From Sinorhizobium fredii NGR234 (GTDB lineage Bacteria; Pseudomonadota; Alphaproteobacteria; Rhizobiales; Rhizobiaceae), in contig NC_000914.2 of NCBI RefSeq assembly GCF_000018545.1, forward strand, positions 472,166 to 536,165: DNA of 64,000 nt. Reading direction: 5' to 3'. The position numbers were made by a program, and so were the translations under genes. Position 1 is the first letter of the stretch. Every line of letters begins with the position of its first letter. The notes under the pieces are model-generated. The model did no database searches. It had not been told where the DNA came from and saw only the letters and a program-made list of their open reading frames with translations. This document shows positions 38,176-48,315 of this stretch, piece by piece.

Positions 38176-40098
38176 TCAGACATCTTTCCGACCTTGTGAA
38201 ACCGGTTCGCCGCCGCAAGCCTTCATGTCTTCGCGCCGGAACCAGATCGCTCGGCCGCATCGGAGCGGCGCATTGCCGGCCGTAAACACGATCTGTTCAT
38301 CGGCGCGCATGCGCAGAACTTCGTGTGGCTGGATCAGCGGTCGAGCGGCCAGTTGCTTCGAGCGCGTCCTTGAGGATCCCTTCGTTTGAAAACTGCGGCT
38401 GACCTGGTCGATCTCGACCGTGGTCATGCCGCAACGCCTCGAGATATAGTCCGCCGTCTCCGGATCGTTGATCGCGGCAAACGAAATCCAGCTCGCGCTC
38501 TCGAACCATTTGCTCGCCGCGTCTCGTCCGCCATAGGTCTCGCGCATCTGGCCGATTGACTGGTAGATCATGGTGAGCATGATGCCATACTTGCGACCGG
38601 CATCACGCGCGGTTTCCAGAATCCGCATGTAGCCGAGCCGCGCGACCTCATCGAGAAAGAAGAGCGCCCTCCCCTTTACCTCGCCGTCGCGATTGTAAAT
38701 GGCGTTAAGGAACGAACCGATGATCACACGCGCAAGACCGGCATGGGTCTCCAATGTCTTCAGGTCGATGTTGATGAACACATCGGTTTCACCGGCCGCA
38801 AGCGCGTCGGTCGAGAAGGTCGAACCGGATACGAGTGCGGCGTAGTTCGGATAGGACAGCCAGTGGGTTTCCTTGACCGCATTGGCGTAGACGCCGGAGA
38901 AGGTTTCCGGCGTCATATTGACGTACGCGGCCACATTTTCTTTCACGAAATCCGAATTTGAATTGTCGTAGATCGACTGCAGCCGCTCGCGCAGTTTCGG
39001 CTCCGGTTCCGCCAGATTGGCCCGAACCTGCCGCAAGGTCTGGTTCTCTTTGTCCGTGTGGCCGGACAGGCAGACGTCGGCAATCAGCGCGGTCAGCAGC
39101 TGCAGCGCCGATGCCCGGAAGAAGTCGTCGCGCACGCCGCGCATGCCGCCGCTGTCGCTCATGATCCATGACGCGACCGAGGCGATGTCTTCCTCCTTTG
39201 TTCCGCCGAACCGGCCAATCCAGTCGAGCGCGTTGAATCCTGTTTCCGGTTCCTTCGGATCGAGAATGCGGATGAAGCGCGCGGCTGCTTTGCGATGCTC
39301 ATAGACCATCGGGGCCACTTCGTTGGAAGGATCGAGAACGACAAGCGCTCCGCCCCATTTGAGTGCCGTCGGGATTGTCACCGACGTCGTCTTGAAACCG
39401 CCCGAACCCGCGAAGACGATGCCGTGCGAGGATCCGAACGAACCGTCGAAGCAAAGCAGCGGCGACTTGCCGCCGGCGCCCCAGGTTTCGGGATCATCGG
39501 CCCGAAAAGACCGCGCCGCCGTGCTGTCCTTGTCAACACGATAACGCTCGCCGATGACGACGCCGCCGGCATCGGAGAAGAGCCTTGCCGCGTCCTGCAT
39601 GTTCATCCAGTCGGCTTCGCCGTGCAGCGCCCTTTTTCCCCGGATGCGTCTCGGCTCGGCGCGTGCGAAGGCGGCGTTGCCGATCAGCGCGACGCGCAGC
39701 GAGAAACATCCCGACATCAACGCCGCCGTCGCGCCGATTAGCGTTGCATGATCAAGATACGAGGCAATGGACTTGCCCGCCGGCACCTGCGCTGCGAATG
39801 CGGCAAGGCGTGACGCCTCGCGCATCGTCGCGATCAACATCGTTGCCGCGCTTCCCGCCAACGCGCCCCAGCCGGCCAACTTGATGATCGCCGACCCCGC
39901 GCTCGCGAACAGGAAGATCACCGCGATCGCTGCGGCGGTGACATAGGGGAAGGCGATGCCGATCCGGCCGAGAGCCAGCCTTGCAGCGTCAGTCTTGCCG
40001 AAGGTCGACAGGCATTGCTCGATCCCGCTCATGCCGATGACGGTCAAAACCATCAGCACGACAGGGGCGACGACGAGTGCGATCCTATTCACCGTCAT
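38176..40098 (-). CDS. traG: Conjugal transfer coupling protein TraG
   Basis: This 640-residue type IV coupling protein (VirD4 family) has N-terminal membrane helices ([34 protein letters not shown]), Walker [10 protein letters not shown], the following [10 protein letters not shown], and Walker [11 protein letters not shown]. It is the inner-membrane ATPase that hands the relaxase-DNA complex to the mating pore. The start MTVNRIALV at 40098 matches the usual TraG N-terminus; an ATG six codons earlier is less likely. It overlaps the end of traD by 14 bp and is the last gene of traC-traD-traG. Confidence 0.95.
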   Translation of the reverse strand: MTVNRIALVVAPVVLMVLTVIGMSGIEQCLSTFGKTDAARLALGRIGIAFPYVTAAAIAVIFLFASAGSAIIKLAGWGALAGSAATMLIATMREASRLAAFAAQVPAGKSIASYLDHATLIGATAALMSGCFSLRVALIGNAAFARAEPRRIRGKRALHGEADWMNMQDAARLFSDAGGVVIGERYRVDKDSTAARSFRADDPETWGAGGKSPLLCFDGSFGSSHGIVFAGSGGFKTTSVTIPTALKWGGALVVLDPSNEVAPMVYEHRKAAARFIRILDPKEPETGFNALDWIGRFGGTKEEDIASVASWIMSDSGGMRGVRDDFFRASALQLLTALIADVCLSGHTDKENQTLRQVRANLAEPEPKLRERLQSIYDNSNSDFVKENVAAYVNMTPETFSGVYANAVKETHWLSYPNYAALVSGSTFSTDALAAGETDVFINIDLKTLETHAGLARVIIGSFLNAIYNRDGEVKGRALFFLDEVARLGYMRILETARDAGRKYGIMLTMIYQSIGQMRETYGGRDAASKWFESASWISFAAINDPETADYISRRCGMTTVEIDQVSRSFQTKGSSRTRSKQLAARPLIQPHEVLRMRADEQIVFTAGNAPLRCGRAIWFRREDMKACGGEPVSQGRKDV

Positions 40099-40300
40099 CG
40101 CCGAATGCCTCCGCACCGATCGCGATCAACCGGGCGCGCTCGCTTTCGTCGGAATTGAGACGGCGGCTGAGGTCGACCAGCGCCCCGAGCAGGAGCACTC
40201 GCTTCTCGTATCGCAAGCCCGCCTTCACGATCAGGCCGCCGAGTTCGATCTTCTCCCGCGTGTCCTTTTTGCGGGCGTCGGATGTCGCTGACCTCGCCAT
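40085..40300 (-). CDS. traD: Conjugal transfer protein TraD
   Basis: This 71-residue protein reads [20 protein letters not shown], the family signature of rhizobial/agrobacterial TraD, followed by [18 protein letters not shown]. The expected size is about 71 residues, so ATG 40300 is chosen over upstream ATGs that overlap traC. It is a small accessory protein of DNA processing encoded with TraC and TraG; its biochemical role is poorly known. It lies 4 bp after traC. Confidence 0.9.
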   Translation of the reverse strand: MARSATSDARKKDTREKIELGGLIVKAGLRYEKRVLLLGALVDLSRRLNSDESERARLIAIGAEAFGDDGE

Positions 40301-40304
40301 CCGC

Positions 40305-40613
40305 TCAAGCCTCGCCATTGCCGCCCTGAGCCGCGCCAGACCCGACCGCCGCGGCCGATGCGCCGGCCGTGGCATTCCCATCTGGCTTTTTCCCTCCGCT
40401 CGAAGCCCCGTTCGCTCCCCCTTGGCCTCCGCGAAAGCGTTTTGCCAGGCTTTCGAAGGCTGCCTGAAGCTCGGCTTCCTCCACCTCGATTCCGCCAAGT
40501 CCTGCCTTCAGCGCAATCCGGCCAATTCGCTCGGCTTCGCGGGTTTCCGCTTGTCTGAGCTGTTCCTGAAGCTTGGCGATTTCGTCGCGAATTTTCGAGG
40601 CAGGTTTCTTCAT
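40305..40613 (-). CDS. traC: Conjugal transfer protein TraC
   Basis: This 102-residue protein starts [20 protein letters not shown], a charged coiled-coil-like region, and continues [20 protein letters not shown], typical of Ti-plasmid TraC. Its tail is Gly/Ala-rich and low in complexity. It is a relaxosome accessory protein that helps TraA at oriT. The start at 40613 fits family length; the longer frame to 41015 runs antisense to traA and across oriT. It diverges from traA, the two promoters sharing the oriT region. Confidence 0.9.
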   Translation of the reverse strand: MKKPASKIRDEIAKLQEQLRQAETREAERIGRIALKAGLGGIEVEEAELQAAFESLAKRFRGGQGGANGASSGGKKPDGNATAGASAAAVGSGAAQGGNGEA

Positions 40614-40685
40614 TCCGTCCGTCTCCGTGGCTGAGAAAGCTTGTCTTTCGAAGCCAGTTTTTCGGAGCGGAGTGCGGAACGCACT

Positions 40686-40700
40686 ACTGTGAATCCTACA
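40686..40700. promoter_or_regulatory. Candidate TraR box between traC and traA
   Basis: CTGTGAATCCTACAA is the exact reverse complement of 15 bases at 63446-63460 upstream of traI, and contains the half-site TCCTACAA of the perfect palindrome there. Finding it in the divergent tra promoter region suggests coordinated TraR control. Confidence 0.6.
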
Positions 40701-40757
40701 ATCGCCAAGGGCGATGCTTTGGTGAATGATCCCGGCCGTTCCGAAGGAGCGGCTTCC

Positions 40758-40800
40758 AAGGGCGCAATTATACGTCGCTGTCGCGACATCCTGTTTTGCG
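40758..40800. other. oriT: Origin of transfer, Q-type nick region
   Basis: AAGGGCGCAATTATACGTCG matches the conserved oriT core remembered from Ti plasmids, and its complement (TAATTGCGCCC) is one base away from the RSF1010 nick motif TAAGTGCGCCC. A short inverted repeat (GTCGC...GCGAC) follows. It lies between traC and traA, the classic oriT position. Confidence 0.8.
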
Positions 40801-40865
40801 GCCCTGGCGGGGCCACCGCTCCCGACGAACCCATTGATTTCGTGTGCAATCGGGAAGACTCTGCC

Positions 40866-43800
40866 GTGGCCGTTCCTCATTTCTCCGTCAGCGTCGTCGC
40901 CCGCGGCTCCGGCCGCAGCGCCGTGCTGTCGGCGGCCTATCGGCACTGCGCCAGGATGGACTATGAGCGGGAAGCCCGGACGATCGACTATCGCGCCAAG
41001 CAGGGTCTTCTTCACGAAGAGTTCGTCATTCCAGCCGAATCACCCGAGTGGTTGCGGTCGATGATCGCCGATCGCTCGGTCGCCAGCGCCTCGGAAGCCT
41101 TCTGGAACAAGGTCGAGGATTTCGAAAAGCGCTCCGACGCGCAACTCGCCAAGGATGTCACGATCGCGTTGCCGATCGAGTTGACAACCGAGCAGAACAT
41201 CGTGCTGGTGCGTGACTTCGTCGAGCGGCATGTCACCGCCAAGGGGATGGTGGCGGACTGGGTCTATCACGATGCACCGGGCAACCCGCATGTCCATCTG
41301 ATGACGACGTTGAGGCCGCTGACTGCTGATGGGTTCGGGGCCAAGAAACTTGCGGTTGTTGGGCCGGACGGCAATTCGCTCCGCAACGATGCCGGCAAGA
41401 TCGTCTATGAACTGTGGGCCGGAAGCCTGGACGACTTCAATGCGTTTCGCGACGGCTGGTTTGCCTGCCAGAACCGGCATCTCGCACTTGCCGGTCTCGA
41501 CATTCGCATCGATGGCCGTTCGTTCGAGAAGCAGGGCATCGAGCTTACCCCGACCATTCATCTCGGGGTAGGCACCAAGGCGATCGAGCGGAAAGCGACG
41601 ACCGATGACCAGGCCGTTTCGCTTGAGCGGCTGGAGCTGCAGGAGGAGAAACGCGCCGAGAATGCTCGACGCATCCAGCGCCGCCCGGAAATCGTCCTCG
41701 ACCTGATCACCCGGGAGAAGAGCGTCTTCGACGAGCGTGATGTGGCGAAGATCCTGCATCGCTATATCGACGACCCCGGGGTCTTCCATAGCCTGATGGC
41801 CCGCATTCTCCAGAGCCCCAAAACGCTCCGTCTCGAACGCGAGCGGATTGCGTTTGCGACCGGCATCCGGGCGCCAGCAAAATACACGACGCGCGAGCTG
41901 ATCCGGCTCGAAGCGGAGATGGGATCCCGAGCGATCTGGCTCTCGAGGCGATCCTCGCATGGCGTTCGGAAGGAAGTGCTAGAGGCGGCGTTCAGTCGCC
42001 ATTCCCGTCTGTCGGACGAACAGAAGACGGCGATCGAGCACGTGGCCGGAGCCGAGCGGATCGCCGCCGTCATTGGCCGCGCCGGCGCCGGCAAGACGAC
42101 GATGATGAAGGCTGCGCGCGAAGCATGGGAGGCGGCCGGCTATCGTGTCGTCGGTGGTGCGCTTGCGGGCAAGGCCGCCGAAGGTTTGGAAAAGGAAGCG
42201 GGAATCGCGTCTCGCACGTTGTCGTCCTGGGAGCTGCGCTGGAACGAAGGCCGAAAGCAGCTCGACGACAAGACGATCTTCGTGCTGGACGAAGCCGGCA
42301 TGGTGTCATCGCGGCAGATGGCGCTGTTCGTCGAAACGGCGACGAAGGCCGGCGCCAAGCTCGTCCTGGTCGGCGATCCGGAACAGCTGCAGCCGATCGA
42401 AGCGGGTGCAGCTTTCCGCGCCATTGCCGATCGGATCGGTTATGCCGAACTGGAGACCATCTATCGCCAGCGCGAACAGTGGATGTGCGATGCGTCGCTC
42501 GACCTCGCACGTGGCAATGTCGGCAAGGTAGTCGATACCTATCGTGCAAATGGCAGGATGATGCGCTCCGAGCTCAAGGCTGAAGCTGTTCAGAATCTGA
42601 TCGCGGACTGGGACCGGGATTACGATCCGACGAAGACGACATTGATCCTCGCGCACCTTCGGCGCGATGTGCGCATGCTCAACCAGATGGCGCGCGCCAA
42701 GCTCGTCGAGCGTGGCATTGTCGATGCTGGTTTCTCATTCAAGGCGGAGGATGGAAATCGCCGCTTCGCACCTGGCGACCAGATCGTCTTCCTGAAAAAC
42801 GAGGGCGCGCTCGGCGTCAAGAACGGCATGCGCGGCAAGGTCGTCGAGGCCGCTCAGAACCGCATCGTCGCGGAGATCGGCGAAGTCGAGCATCGGCGTC
42901 AGGTCATGGTCGAGAGCCGCTTCTACAACAATCTTGATCACGGTTATGCCACGACCATCCATAAGAGCCAGGGGGCCACCGTCGACCGGGTGAAGGTGCT
43001 GGCTTCGCTCTCCCTCGATCGGCATCTGACCTATGTCGCGATGACCCGCCATCGCGAGGATCTCGGGGTCTATTACGGCGCCCGATCCTTTGCGAAGTCC
43101 GGTGGCCTCATCCAGATCCTGTCGCAGAAGAATTCGAAGGAAACCACGCTCGATTACGAGAAGGCAACCTTCTACCGGCAGGCGCTGCGCTTCGCCGAAG
43201 CCCGCGGCATGCACCTCGTCAATGTCGCCCGCACGATTGCCCGCGACCGGCTCGAGTGGACCGTCCGGCAGAAACAGAAACTGGCCGATCTGACTCAGCG
43301 GCTCGTCGCCATCGGCGCGAGGTTCGGTCTCGCCGTGGGCGCCAAAACAACCAACTCGCAAAACCTCAAGGAGACCAGGCCCATGGTTGCCGGTATCGCG
43401 ACTTTCCCGAAATCGATGGAGCAGGCAGTCGCTGACAGACTCGAAGTCGATCCCGGTTTGAAGAAGCAATGGGAGGATGTCTCGACCCGCTTCCATCTCG
43501 TCTATACCCAGCCGGAAGTCGCCTTCAAGGCGGTCAATGTCGACGCGATGCTGAAGGACGAGACCGTCGCGAAGTCCGCGCTATCGAACATGGCCAATCA
43601 GCCGGAATCCTACGGTTCGCTGAAAGGAAAAACCGGCTTGCTCGCAAGCCGTGCCGACAAGCAGGACCGCGAGCGGGCCGAACGAAATGTACCGGCTCTG
43701 GCCCAGAGCCTCAGCGATTACATGCGCCAGCGCAGCCGGGCCGAACAGTGCTATCAGGCCGATGAACTGGCAGTCCGCCGCAAGGTGGCGATCGAGATTC

Positions 43801-44174
43801 CGGCGCTGTCTCCGGGCGCCAGGCAGACGCTGGAGCGCGTGCGTGATGCTATCGACCGCAATGACCTACCCGCGGCGTTGGAGTTTGCTCTCGCCGACAG
43901 ACAAGTCAAGGCCGAATTGGAAGGCTTTGCCAGGGCGGTCACCGAGCGCTTCGGGGAGCGCGCCTTCCTGCCACTGGCCGCCAAGGACACGAACGGAGAA
44001 ACGTTCAAGACGATCACAGCTGGAATGAACCCAGGCCCGAAGGCGGAGGTCCAATCGGCCTGGAACACGATGCGTACGGTGCAGCAACTCAATGCCCATG
44101 AGCGAACGATCGAAGCCCTAAAGCAGGCCGAGACGCTGCGGCAGACGAAGAGCCAGGGGCTGTCGCTGAAATGA
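40866..44174 (+). CDS. traA: Conjugative relaxase/helicase TraA
   Basis: This 1102-residue protein combines a MobA/MobL-type relaxase (HFSVSVVARGSGRSAVLSAA, metal-binding HVHLM in GNPHVHLMTTLRPL) with a TraI/RecD-like helicase. The helicase has Walker A GRAGAGKTTM, Walker B LDEAGMVS and motifs TTIHKSQGATVDRV and YVAMTRHRED. TraA nicks oriT and unwinds the transferred strand. The GTG at 40866 is chosen because family homology starts there (VAVPHFSVSV). The longer frame from 40641 would translate through oriT. It heads the traA-traF-traB-traH operon. Confidence 0.95.
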   Translation: MAVPHFSVSVVARGSGRSAVLSAAYRHCARMDYEREARTIDYRAKQGLLHEEFVIPAESPEWLRSMIADRSVASASEAFWNKVEDFEKRSDAQLAKDVTIALPIELTTEQNIVLVRDFVERHVTAKGMVADWVYHDAPGNPHVHLMTTLRPLTADGFGAKKLAVVGPDGNSLRNDAGKIVYELWAGSLDDFNAFRDGWFACQNRHLALAGLDIRIDGRSFEKQGIELTPTIHLGVGTKAIERKATTDDQAVSLERLELQEEKRAENARRIQRRPEIVLDLITREKSVFDERDVAKILHRYIDDPGVFHSLMARILQSPKTLRLERERIAFATGIRAPAKYTTRELIRLEAEMGSRAIWLSRRSSHGVRKEVLEAAFSRHSRLSDEQKTAIEHVAGAERIAAVIGRAGAGKTTMMKAAREAWEAAGYRVVGGALAGKAAEGLEKEAGIASRTLSSWELRWNEGRKQLDDKTIFVLDEAGMVSSRQMALFVETATKAGAKLVLVGDPEQLQPIEAGAAFRAIADRIGYAELETIYRQREQWMCDASLDLARGNVGKVVDTYRANGRMMRSELKAEAVQNLIADWDRDYDPTKTTLILAHLRRDVRMLNQMARAKLVERGIVDAGFSFKAEDGNRRFAPGDQIVFLKNEGALGVKNGMRGKVVEAAQNRIVAEIGEVEHRRQVMVESRFYNNLDHGYATTIHKSQGATVDRVKVLASLSLDRHLTYVAMTRHREDLGVYYGARSFAKSGGLIQILSQKNSKETTLDYEKATFYRQALRFAEARGMHLVNVARTIARDRLEWTVRQKQKLADLTQRLVAIGARFGLAVGAKTTNSQNLKETRPMVAGIATFPKSMEQAVADRLEVDPGLKKQWEDVSTRFHLVYTQPEVAFKAVNVDAMLKDETVAKSALSNMANQPESYGSLKGKTGLLASRADKQDRERAERNVPALAQSLSDYMRQRSRAEQCYQADELAVRRKVAIEIPALSPGARQTLERVRDAIDRNDLPAALEFALADRQVKAELEGFARAVTERFGERAFLPLAAKDTNGETFKTITAGMNPGPKAEVQSAWNTMRTVQQLNAHERTIEALKQAETLRQTKSQGLSLK

Positions 44175-44737
44175 ACATTCCTCTCGTTGAATTGACCTCG
44201 AGGAGGCGACGCGGTAAGCCGCTCCTCCTCGGGTTAGCCACGATGACAATGGCGGCGGTCGGCACGATCTCGGCCGCCTGGTTCGGCGGCTACCGGATCA
44301 ATCTCACGCCGAGTGAACCTCTCGGTCTCTGGCGTATCGTCAAGATCGATCGCCCATCCGCCGTCGGCGATCTCGTCTTCATTTGTCCGCCTCGAACCTC
44401 GGCCATGCGGGAGGCGCGAATGCGTGGTTATCTGCGCGCCGGCCTATGCCCGGGCGGCATCGCGCCGCTCATCAAGTCGGTCATCGCAGTTGCAGGGCAA
44501 CGGGTCGAGGTGGGGGTCAGCGTCAACGTCGACGGGCATCCTGTCCCCTCGTCCGCTCTTGCTCTGCGCGACGGACAGGGACGGCCGATGAAGCCGTTCT
44601 CGGGCGGAATCGTGCCGACCGATTACGTGTTCCTGCACTCGCCGTTCTCGGGCTCCTATGACTCCCGTTATTTCGGTCCGATCCCGGCCGCCGGCATTCT
44701 CGGCCTGGCGCAAGAAGTCCTGACCTATGCGCCGTGA
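44171..44737 (+). CDS. traF: Conjugal transfer peptidase TraF
   Basis: This 188-residue protein has one N-terminal membrane helix (LATMTMAAVGTISAAWF), then the S26 signal-peptidase motifs SEPLGLW (catalytic Ser) and LIKSVIAVAGQRV (catalytic Lys region), and GSYDSRYFGPIP near the end. TraF processes and helps cyclise the TrbC pilin, on the outer face of the inner membrane. It starts within the traA stop (ATGA) and overlaps traB by 11 bp. Confidence 0.93.
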   Translation: MNIPLVELTSRRRRGKPLLLGLATMTMAAVGTISAAWFGGYRINLTPSEPLGLWRIVKIDRPSAVGDLVFICPPRTSAMREARMRGYLRAGLCPGGIAPLIKSVIAVAGQRVEVGVSVNVDGHPVPSSALALRDGQGRPMKPFSGGIVPTDYVFLHSPFSGSYDSRYFGPIPAAGILGLAQEVLTYAP

Positions 44738-45890
44738 TCACCTCCAGCCGAGACTGCTGACCATCGCTTCAATTGTAGTCGGAACGGTCGGGTGGAGCGG
44801 TTATGCCCTCCTTCTTCCGGTCGCACTGGCATTCCCAATTCTTTGGTCGCGCGCGCGCACGCGGAGGGTAGCGGCACTCGTTTCCGCTGGATACTTCCTG
44901 GCGGCGTCACGCGGGCTGCCGCAAGGCGTCGCGGCGTTCTATACCTCCGATCTGTGGCCGGGCTTGCTGCTGTGGCTGTGCGCCTCGGGGAGCTTTGTTG
45001 TCGTGCATACGGTGCTCTGGACGAAGCGTTCGGATTGTCGACCGTTTCGCTATCTCCTGGCGGCTGTCCTTATGGCTGTGCCGCCAATGGGCATCACCGG
45101 CTGGGCGCATCCTGTCACGGCCGCGGGAATTCTCTTTCCGGGATGGGGATGGTGGGGACTGGTCGCGACGACAGCCGGCCTCATGGGCCTCGTAACCCGC
45201 ATGTGGCCGGCTGTCGCAATCGCCTTCACAGGCTTTTGGCTTTGGTCCGCCGCAAACTGGACCGAGTCGAAATTACCTGCGAGCTGGCAGGGCGTCGATC
45301 TCAAACTGGGGTCAACGCTCGGCCGGAACACCAGCATTCAGCGTCACCGTGATCTGATTGCCACGGTGAAGGACCGCGCATCTGGTGGCGTCCGGAATGT
45401 AGTTCTGCCCGAAAGCGCCTTGGGCTTCTGGACACCGACCTTCGAACGGCTCTGGGTCAAGGCTCTGCAGGGCACGGAGATCTCCGTCATCTCCGGCGCG
45501 GCGGCGATCGACGCGACCGGATACGACAATGTGTTGGTCACCCTCTCGGCCGATGGCGGCAGGGTCCTCTATCGCGAGCGAATGCCGGTCCCGGGCTCCA
45601 TGTGGCAGCCATGGGGATCGTGGCTCGGTGAGAGCGACGGCGCCCGGGCGCACTTCTTTGCCAACCCTGTCGTGACCGTAGGCAATAGCCGGGTCGCTCC
45701 CCTGATTTGTTACGAGCAGCTCGTCGTCTGGCCCACTTTGCAATCGATGCTCTACGAGCCGGACCTGATCGTCGCAGTCGGAAACGGATGGTGGACCAAA
45801 GGGACATCCATCGTCGCGATTCAGCGAGTCAACGCGATCGCTTGGGCAAAGCTGTTCGCGAAACCGCTTGTTCTTTCCTTCAACACCTGA
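44727..45890 (+). CDS. traB: Conjugal transfer protein TraB
   Basis: This 387-residue protein has about six membrane helices in its first 180 residues. A nitrilase/apolipoprotein-N-acyltransferase-like domain follows, with VLPESALGFW (catalytic Glu) and PLICYEQLVVWP (catalytic Cys). Rhizobial TraB proteins of this design raise transfer efficiency, but their reaction is not established. It overlaps traF upstream and is followed 16 bp later by traH. Confidence 0.92.
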   Translation: MRRDHLQPRLLTIASIVVGTVGWSGYALLLPVALAFPILWSRARTRRVAALVSAGYFLAASRGLPQGVAAFYTSDLWPGLLLWLCASGSFVVVHTVLWTKRSDCRPFRYLLAAVLMAVPPMGITGWAHPVTAAGILFPGWGWWGLVATTAGLMGLVTRMWPAVAIAFTGFWLWSAANWTESKLPASWQGVDLKLGSTLGRNTSIQRHRDLIATVKDRASGGVRNVVLPESALGFWTPTFERLWVKALQGTEISVISGAAAIDATGYDNVLVTLSADGGRVLYRERMPVPGSMWQPWGSWLGESDGARAHFFANPVVTVGNSRVAPLICYEQLVVWPTLQSMLYEPDLIVAVGNGWWTKGTSIVAIQRVNAIAWAKLFAKPLVLSFNT

Positions 45891-45906
45891 AGCCCGAGGA
45901 GACGTC

Positions 45907-46509
45907 ATGCTCGACGCTGCCCTAATCAAAGAATGCGCCGATCCTTCTCTCAAGCCCGCGATCGTCGAGCAGTTCGTCGCAGCCGCCGGCTCGACGGACC
46001 CGCTCGCCGTTTCAGTTGAATCGGGTGGACGATTGATCCTCGTGCCGAAAGCGACTTCCGCCGGCGAGGCGATGGCAATCGTGAGGCAATATGTGGGTCA
46101 GGCGGTGGTTCGCGTCGGCCTGACACAGTTTCCAGTGGGCGTCGGCGTGAAGAACGCAGCAGACCTTCAGCCGGACCTCGTCGACGCCTGCGAAAACCTT
46201 CGCAAGGGAACCTCGATGTTTGCCAAGGTTCTTAGGATCGTTGCCAAGTCGTATGGCAATCCCGAGAGCGACGACGTCATCCCTCAAATATTCGAGGATG
46301 CTGTCTACGCATGGAAGACGGGTGAGTTCGAAGGCGTGAGCGTGTTTCAGGCTCCTGATCCGGGTGGCAGCGTTGCGACGGAAGAAGTGTTGCGGTCGGA
46401 TGACCGCGATAGTCATACTCAAGACTCGGCCTCTGAATGGCCTGAGGGAAACGACAGCGTTGGATCGGCAGCAATGCGGATCGATCTTTCCCGCATCGGG
46501 GGAACGTGA
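45907..46509 (+). CDS. traH: Conjugal transfer protein TraH
   Basis: This 200-residue protein matches rhizobial TraH: LIKECADPSLKPAIVEQFVA then ATSAGEAMAIVRQYVGQAVV and RVGLTQFPVGVGV, then MFAKVLRIVAKSYGNP. Its molecular role is unknown. GAGGAGACGTC precedes ATG 45907; the longer frame from 45868 overlaps traB without family similarity. The C-terminal ~50 residues look poorly conserved. It ends the tra operon, 20 bp before a group II intron relic. Confidence 0.85.
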   Translation: MLDAALIKECADPSLKPAIVEQFVAAAGSTDPLAVSVESGGRLILVPKATSAGEAMAIVRQYVGQAVVRVGLTQFPVGVGVKNAADLQPDLVDACENLRKGTSMFAKVLRIVAKSYGNPESDDVIPQIFEDAVYAWKTGEFEGVSVFQAPDPGGSVATEEVLRSDDRDSHTQDSASEWPEGNDSVGSAAMRIDLSRIGGT

Positions 46510-46529
46510 GGCCTAACCCGAATCTCTCA

Positions 46530-47475
46530 GTGCGCCCCGATGGCGCGTATCACCAGTGGAGGAAGGTTCCACCCAGATAGTTGTCGATAGGGGTAGCTAG
46601 CGACCGGTTCGGTTGGGTAACTAGCCGGGTCGAAGCCTCGTGACAAAGGCCACCTTGGGCGGTTGAGCGATCCGATGGGCCGTAATGCGAGTAAAGCCTG
46701 AGCAGGCCTCGAAAGTGATGATGTGGATGCCGACGTGCCTGAGATTCGGGGAAGGCCGCGTGAACGGGGAAGCAATCGACATGGGCACCCGTTCGATCCA
46801 CCCGGGTATTGGGCACGGCACGTTGGAAGGGTGATGCGGGTAACGGGGGAGACCCAACGCAGCCAAGGGCGGCGGTGCGAACGGGAGTCGGACAGGGCCA
46901 TAATACCGCTGAAGCCGGGTAATGCCGGTGGAGGGAAGGGCCCTGACTTCTGATGTGCTTTCGATGTTGGTGAGGAGGGGGTGATTGGCGATGACCCTCG
47001 AAACACCCGAAAGATCAGGAACCTGCAGAGGAAGCTGTATCGCAAGGCGAAGGCGGAGCCCGCTTTCCGCTTCTACGTGCTCTACGACCAGATCTGCCGT
47101 GAGGACATGCTGCGCCATGCCTATGGGTTGGCCCGCGCCAATGCGGGTTCGCCGGGCGTGGACGGGGTGACCTTCGCGCAAATCGAGGCGGAGGGCGTGG
47201 AAGGGTGGCTGGCGGGCCTGCGGGAGGAACTCGTCTCGAAGAGCTACCGGCCACAGCTGGTGCGACGGGTGATGATCCCGAAGCCGGGGGGCGGTGAGCG
47301 CCCGCTCGGCATCCCGACCATTCGGGATCGGTCGGTAAGGCGCCGGTCGAAGAGCGGGACGGTGACGGGAACCGGCGCATGAGCGGCGGCAAAAGCAGCA
47401 CGCGTGGCACGCCGCTAGGTGGGGTCGCAAGCTCGCTGCTCTCGGTCATCTACATGAACCGGTTCCTGAACTGAT
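46530..47475 (+). mobile_element. Group II intron remnant
   Basis: The intron begins with GTGCGCC at 46530, the usual 5' end of bacterial group II introns, and carries ~450 bp of structured G-rich RNA sequence before its reverse-transcriptase frame. The 3' ribozyme domains V and VI are not recognised: the sequence passes into an unrelated transporter fragment by about 47500. It is therefore a dead element. Confidence 0.75.
46981..47475 (+). pseudogene. Group II intron reverse transcriptase, internally deleted
   Basis: The N-terminus (RKLYRKAKAEPAFRFYVLYD, GSPGVDGVTFAQIEAEG, YRPQLVRRVMIPKPGGGERP, LGIPTIRDR) is normal for LtrA-like enzymes. After IRDR the sequence jumps: from ~47405, in a different frame, it reads TRGTPLGGVASSLLSVIYMN, the block that normally lies ~100 residues further on. 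The catalytic YADD block and all downstream domains (maturase, endonuclease) are missing. Confidence 0.85.
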
Positions 47476-47505
47476 CGAGGCGGGCAAGGAGGCGGGTGCG
47501 ACCGA

Positions 47506-47799
47506 TTGGGAAATTTTTCAATCGTTCTGCCGATCTCCATTCCGGGTATCATCACTGGTGCGACCATTACCTTCTCTCTCGGCTTCGGTGATTTTATTGC
47601 TGCTACATTGGTCGGCGGTGCCGAGGGCGTCATGATCGCCGGCGTGGTCATCAACTTGATGGGCGTCTCATTCGATTGGCCGCTCGGCGCGGCGATCGGC
47701 GTCGTTGTTGTGGGCATGGCCCTTGCCCTGATGTCTGTCCTCAATCATCTCGAACACAAGGCAACGGTGCGGCTATTACCTTCGGCTCCAAATGGCTGA
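47506..47799 (+). pseudogene. ABC polyamine-type permease C-terminal fragment
   Basis: Reads VLPISIPGIITGATITFSLG then FGDFIAATLVGGAEGVMIAG, the last membrane helices of a PotC-like permease following the EAA loop, and ends with a further helix (GVVVVGMALALMSVL). Only ~97 codons remain and no start is credible. The partner transporter genes are absent. Confidence 0.7.
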
Positions 47800-47956
47800 T
47801 TCATCCACTTGCCACATTGACCTTGGTCGGCTTGCACACCGTCAAAGGCAACGAAGCCGCCGCTCCAGTGCTGTCGTAAACGATCTTGATCGACCAGGCG
47901 TGGATGAGCCCGCTCCAAGGCACGTGCCGTCCGCGTTCCTGGAAGCGGAAGCTCAG

Positions 47957-48315
47957 TCACTTAGCCAACCGGCCAACTGAGCTCAATGACATCTCCGGTT
48001 CGGCAAGGAGGCCCTTGTTTTTCGCCGTGCGGAAAAACGTCTCGCGCGCCGCATTCACATACATCTCTCCAACAAGGCATTTGCTTAACGCCTGCCAAGT
48101 GATGCGGGCGACGAGATCCTCCGCGTCGAGTCGCTTTCGCTCCACGAAGACGATCGCTTGCTCACGGAACAGATTTCCTTCACGAGAGTGCGGCCATTTT
48201 GCGCATAGACCAGGTCGTTAAAGGATCCCCGCATCATGACCTCCGTCGTCGGGTCCAAAGAACTGTAACCGGACGCCCCGGTTTTCGGAGCGACTTTCAT
48301 CTGGTGGGCCTTCAA
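47957..48315 (-). pseudogene. Unrecognised gene, frameshifted
   Basis: A minus-strand start at 48315 (MKAHQMKVAPKTGASGY) appears to continue, after a frame change near 48190, as LFREQAIVFVERKRLDAED and ends NKGLLAEPEMSLSSVGRLAK at 47957. The second part has coding character but no family is recognised. Confidence 0.35.

Noticed and set aside
40305..41015. A 236-residue version of TraC
   Set aside because: The extra N-terminus would run across oriT and the traA start; homology begins only at 40613.
41040..41960. 306-codon minus-strand frame within traA
   Set aside because: Lies wholly opposite the relaxase domain of TraA and has no recognisable motif.
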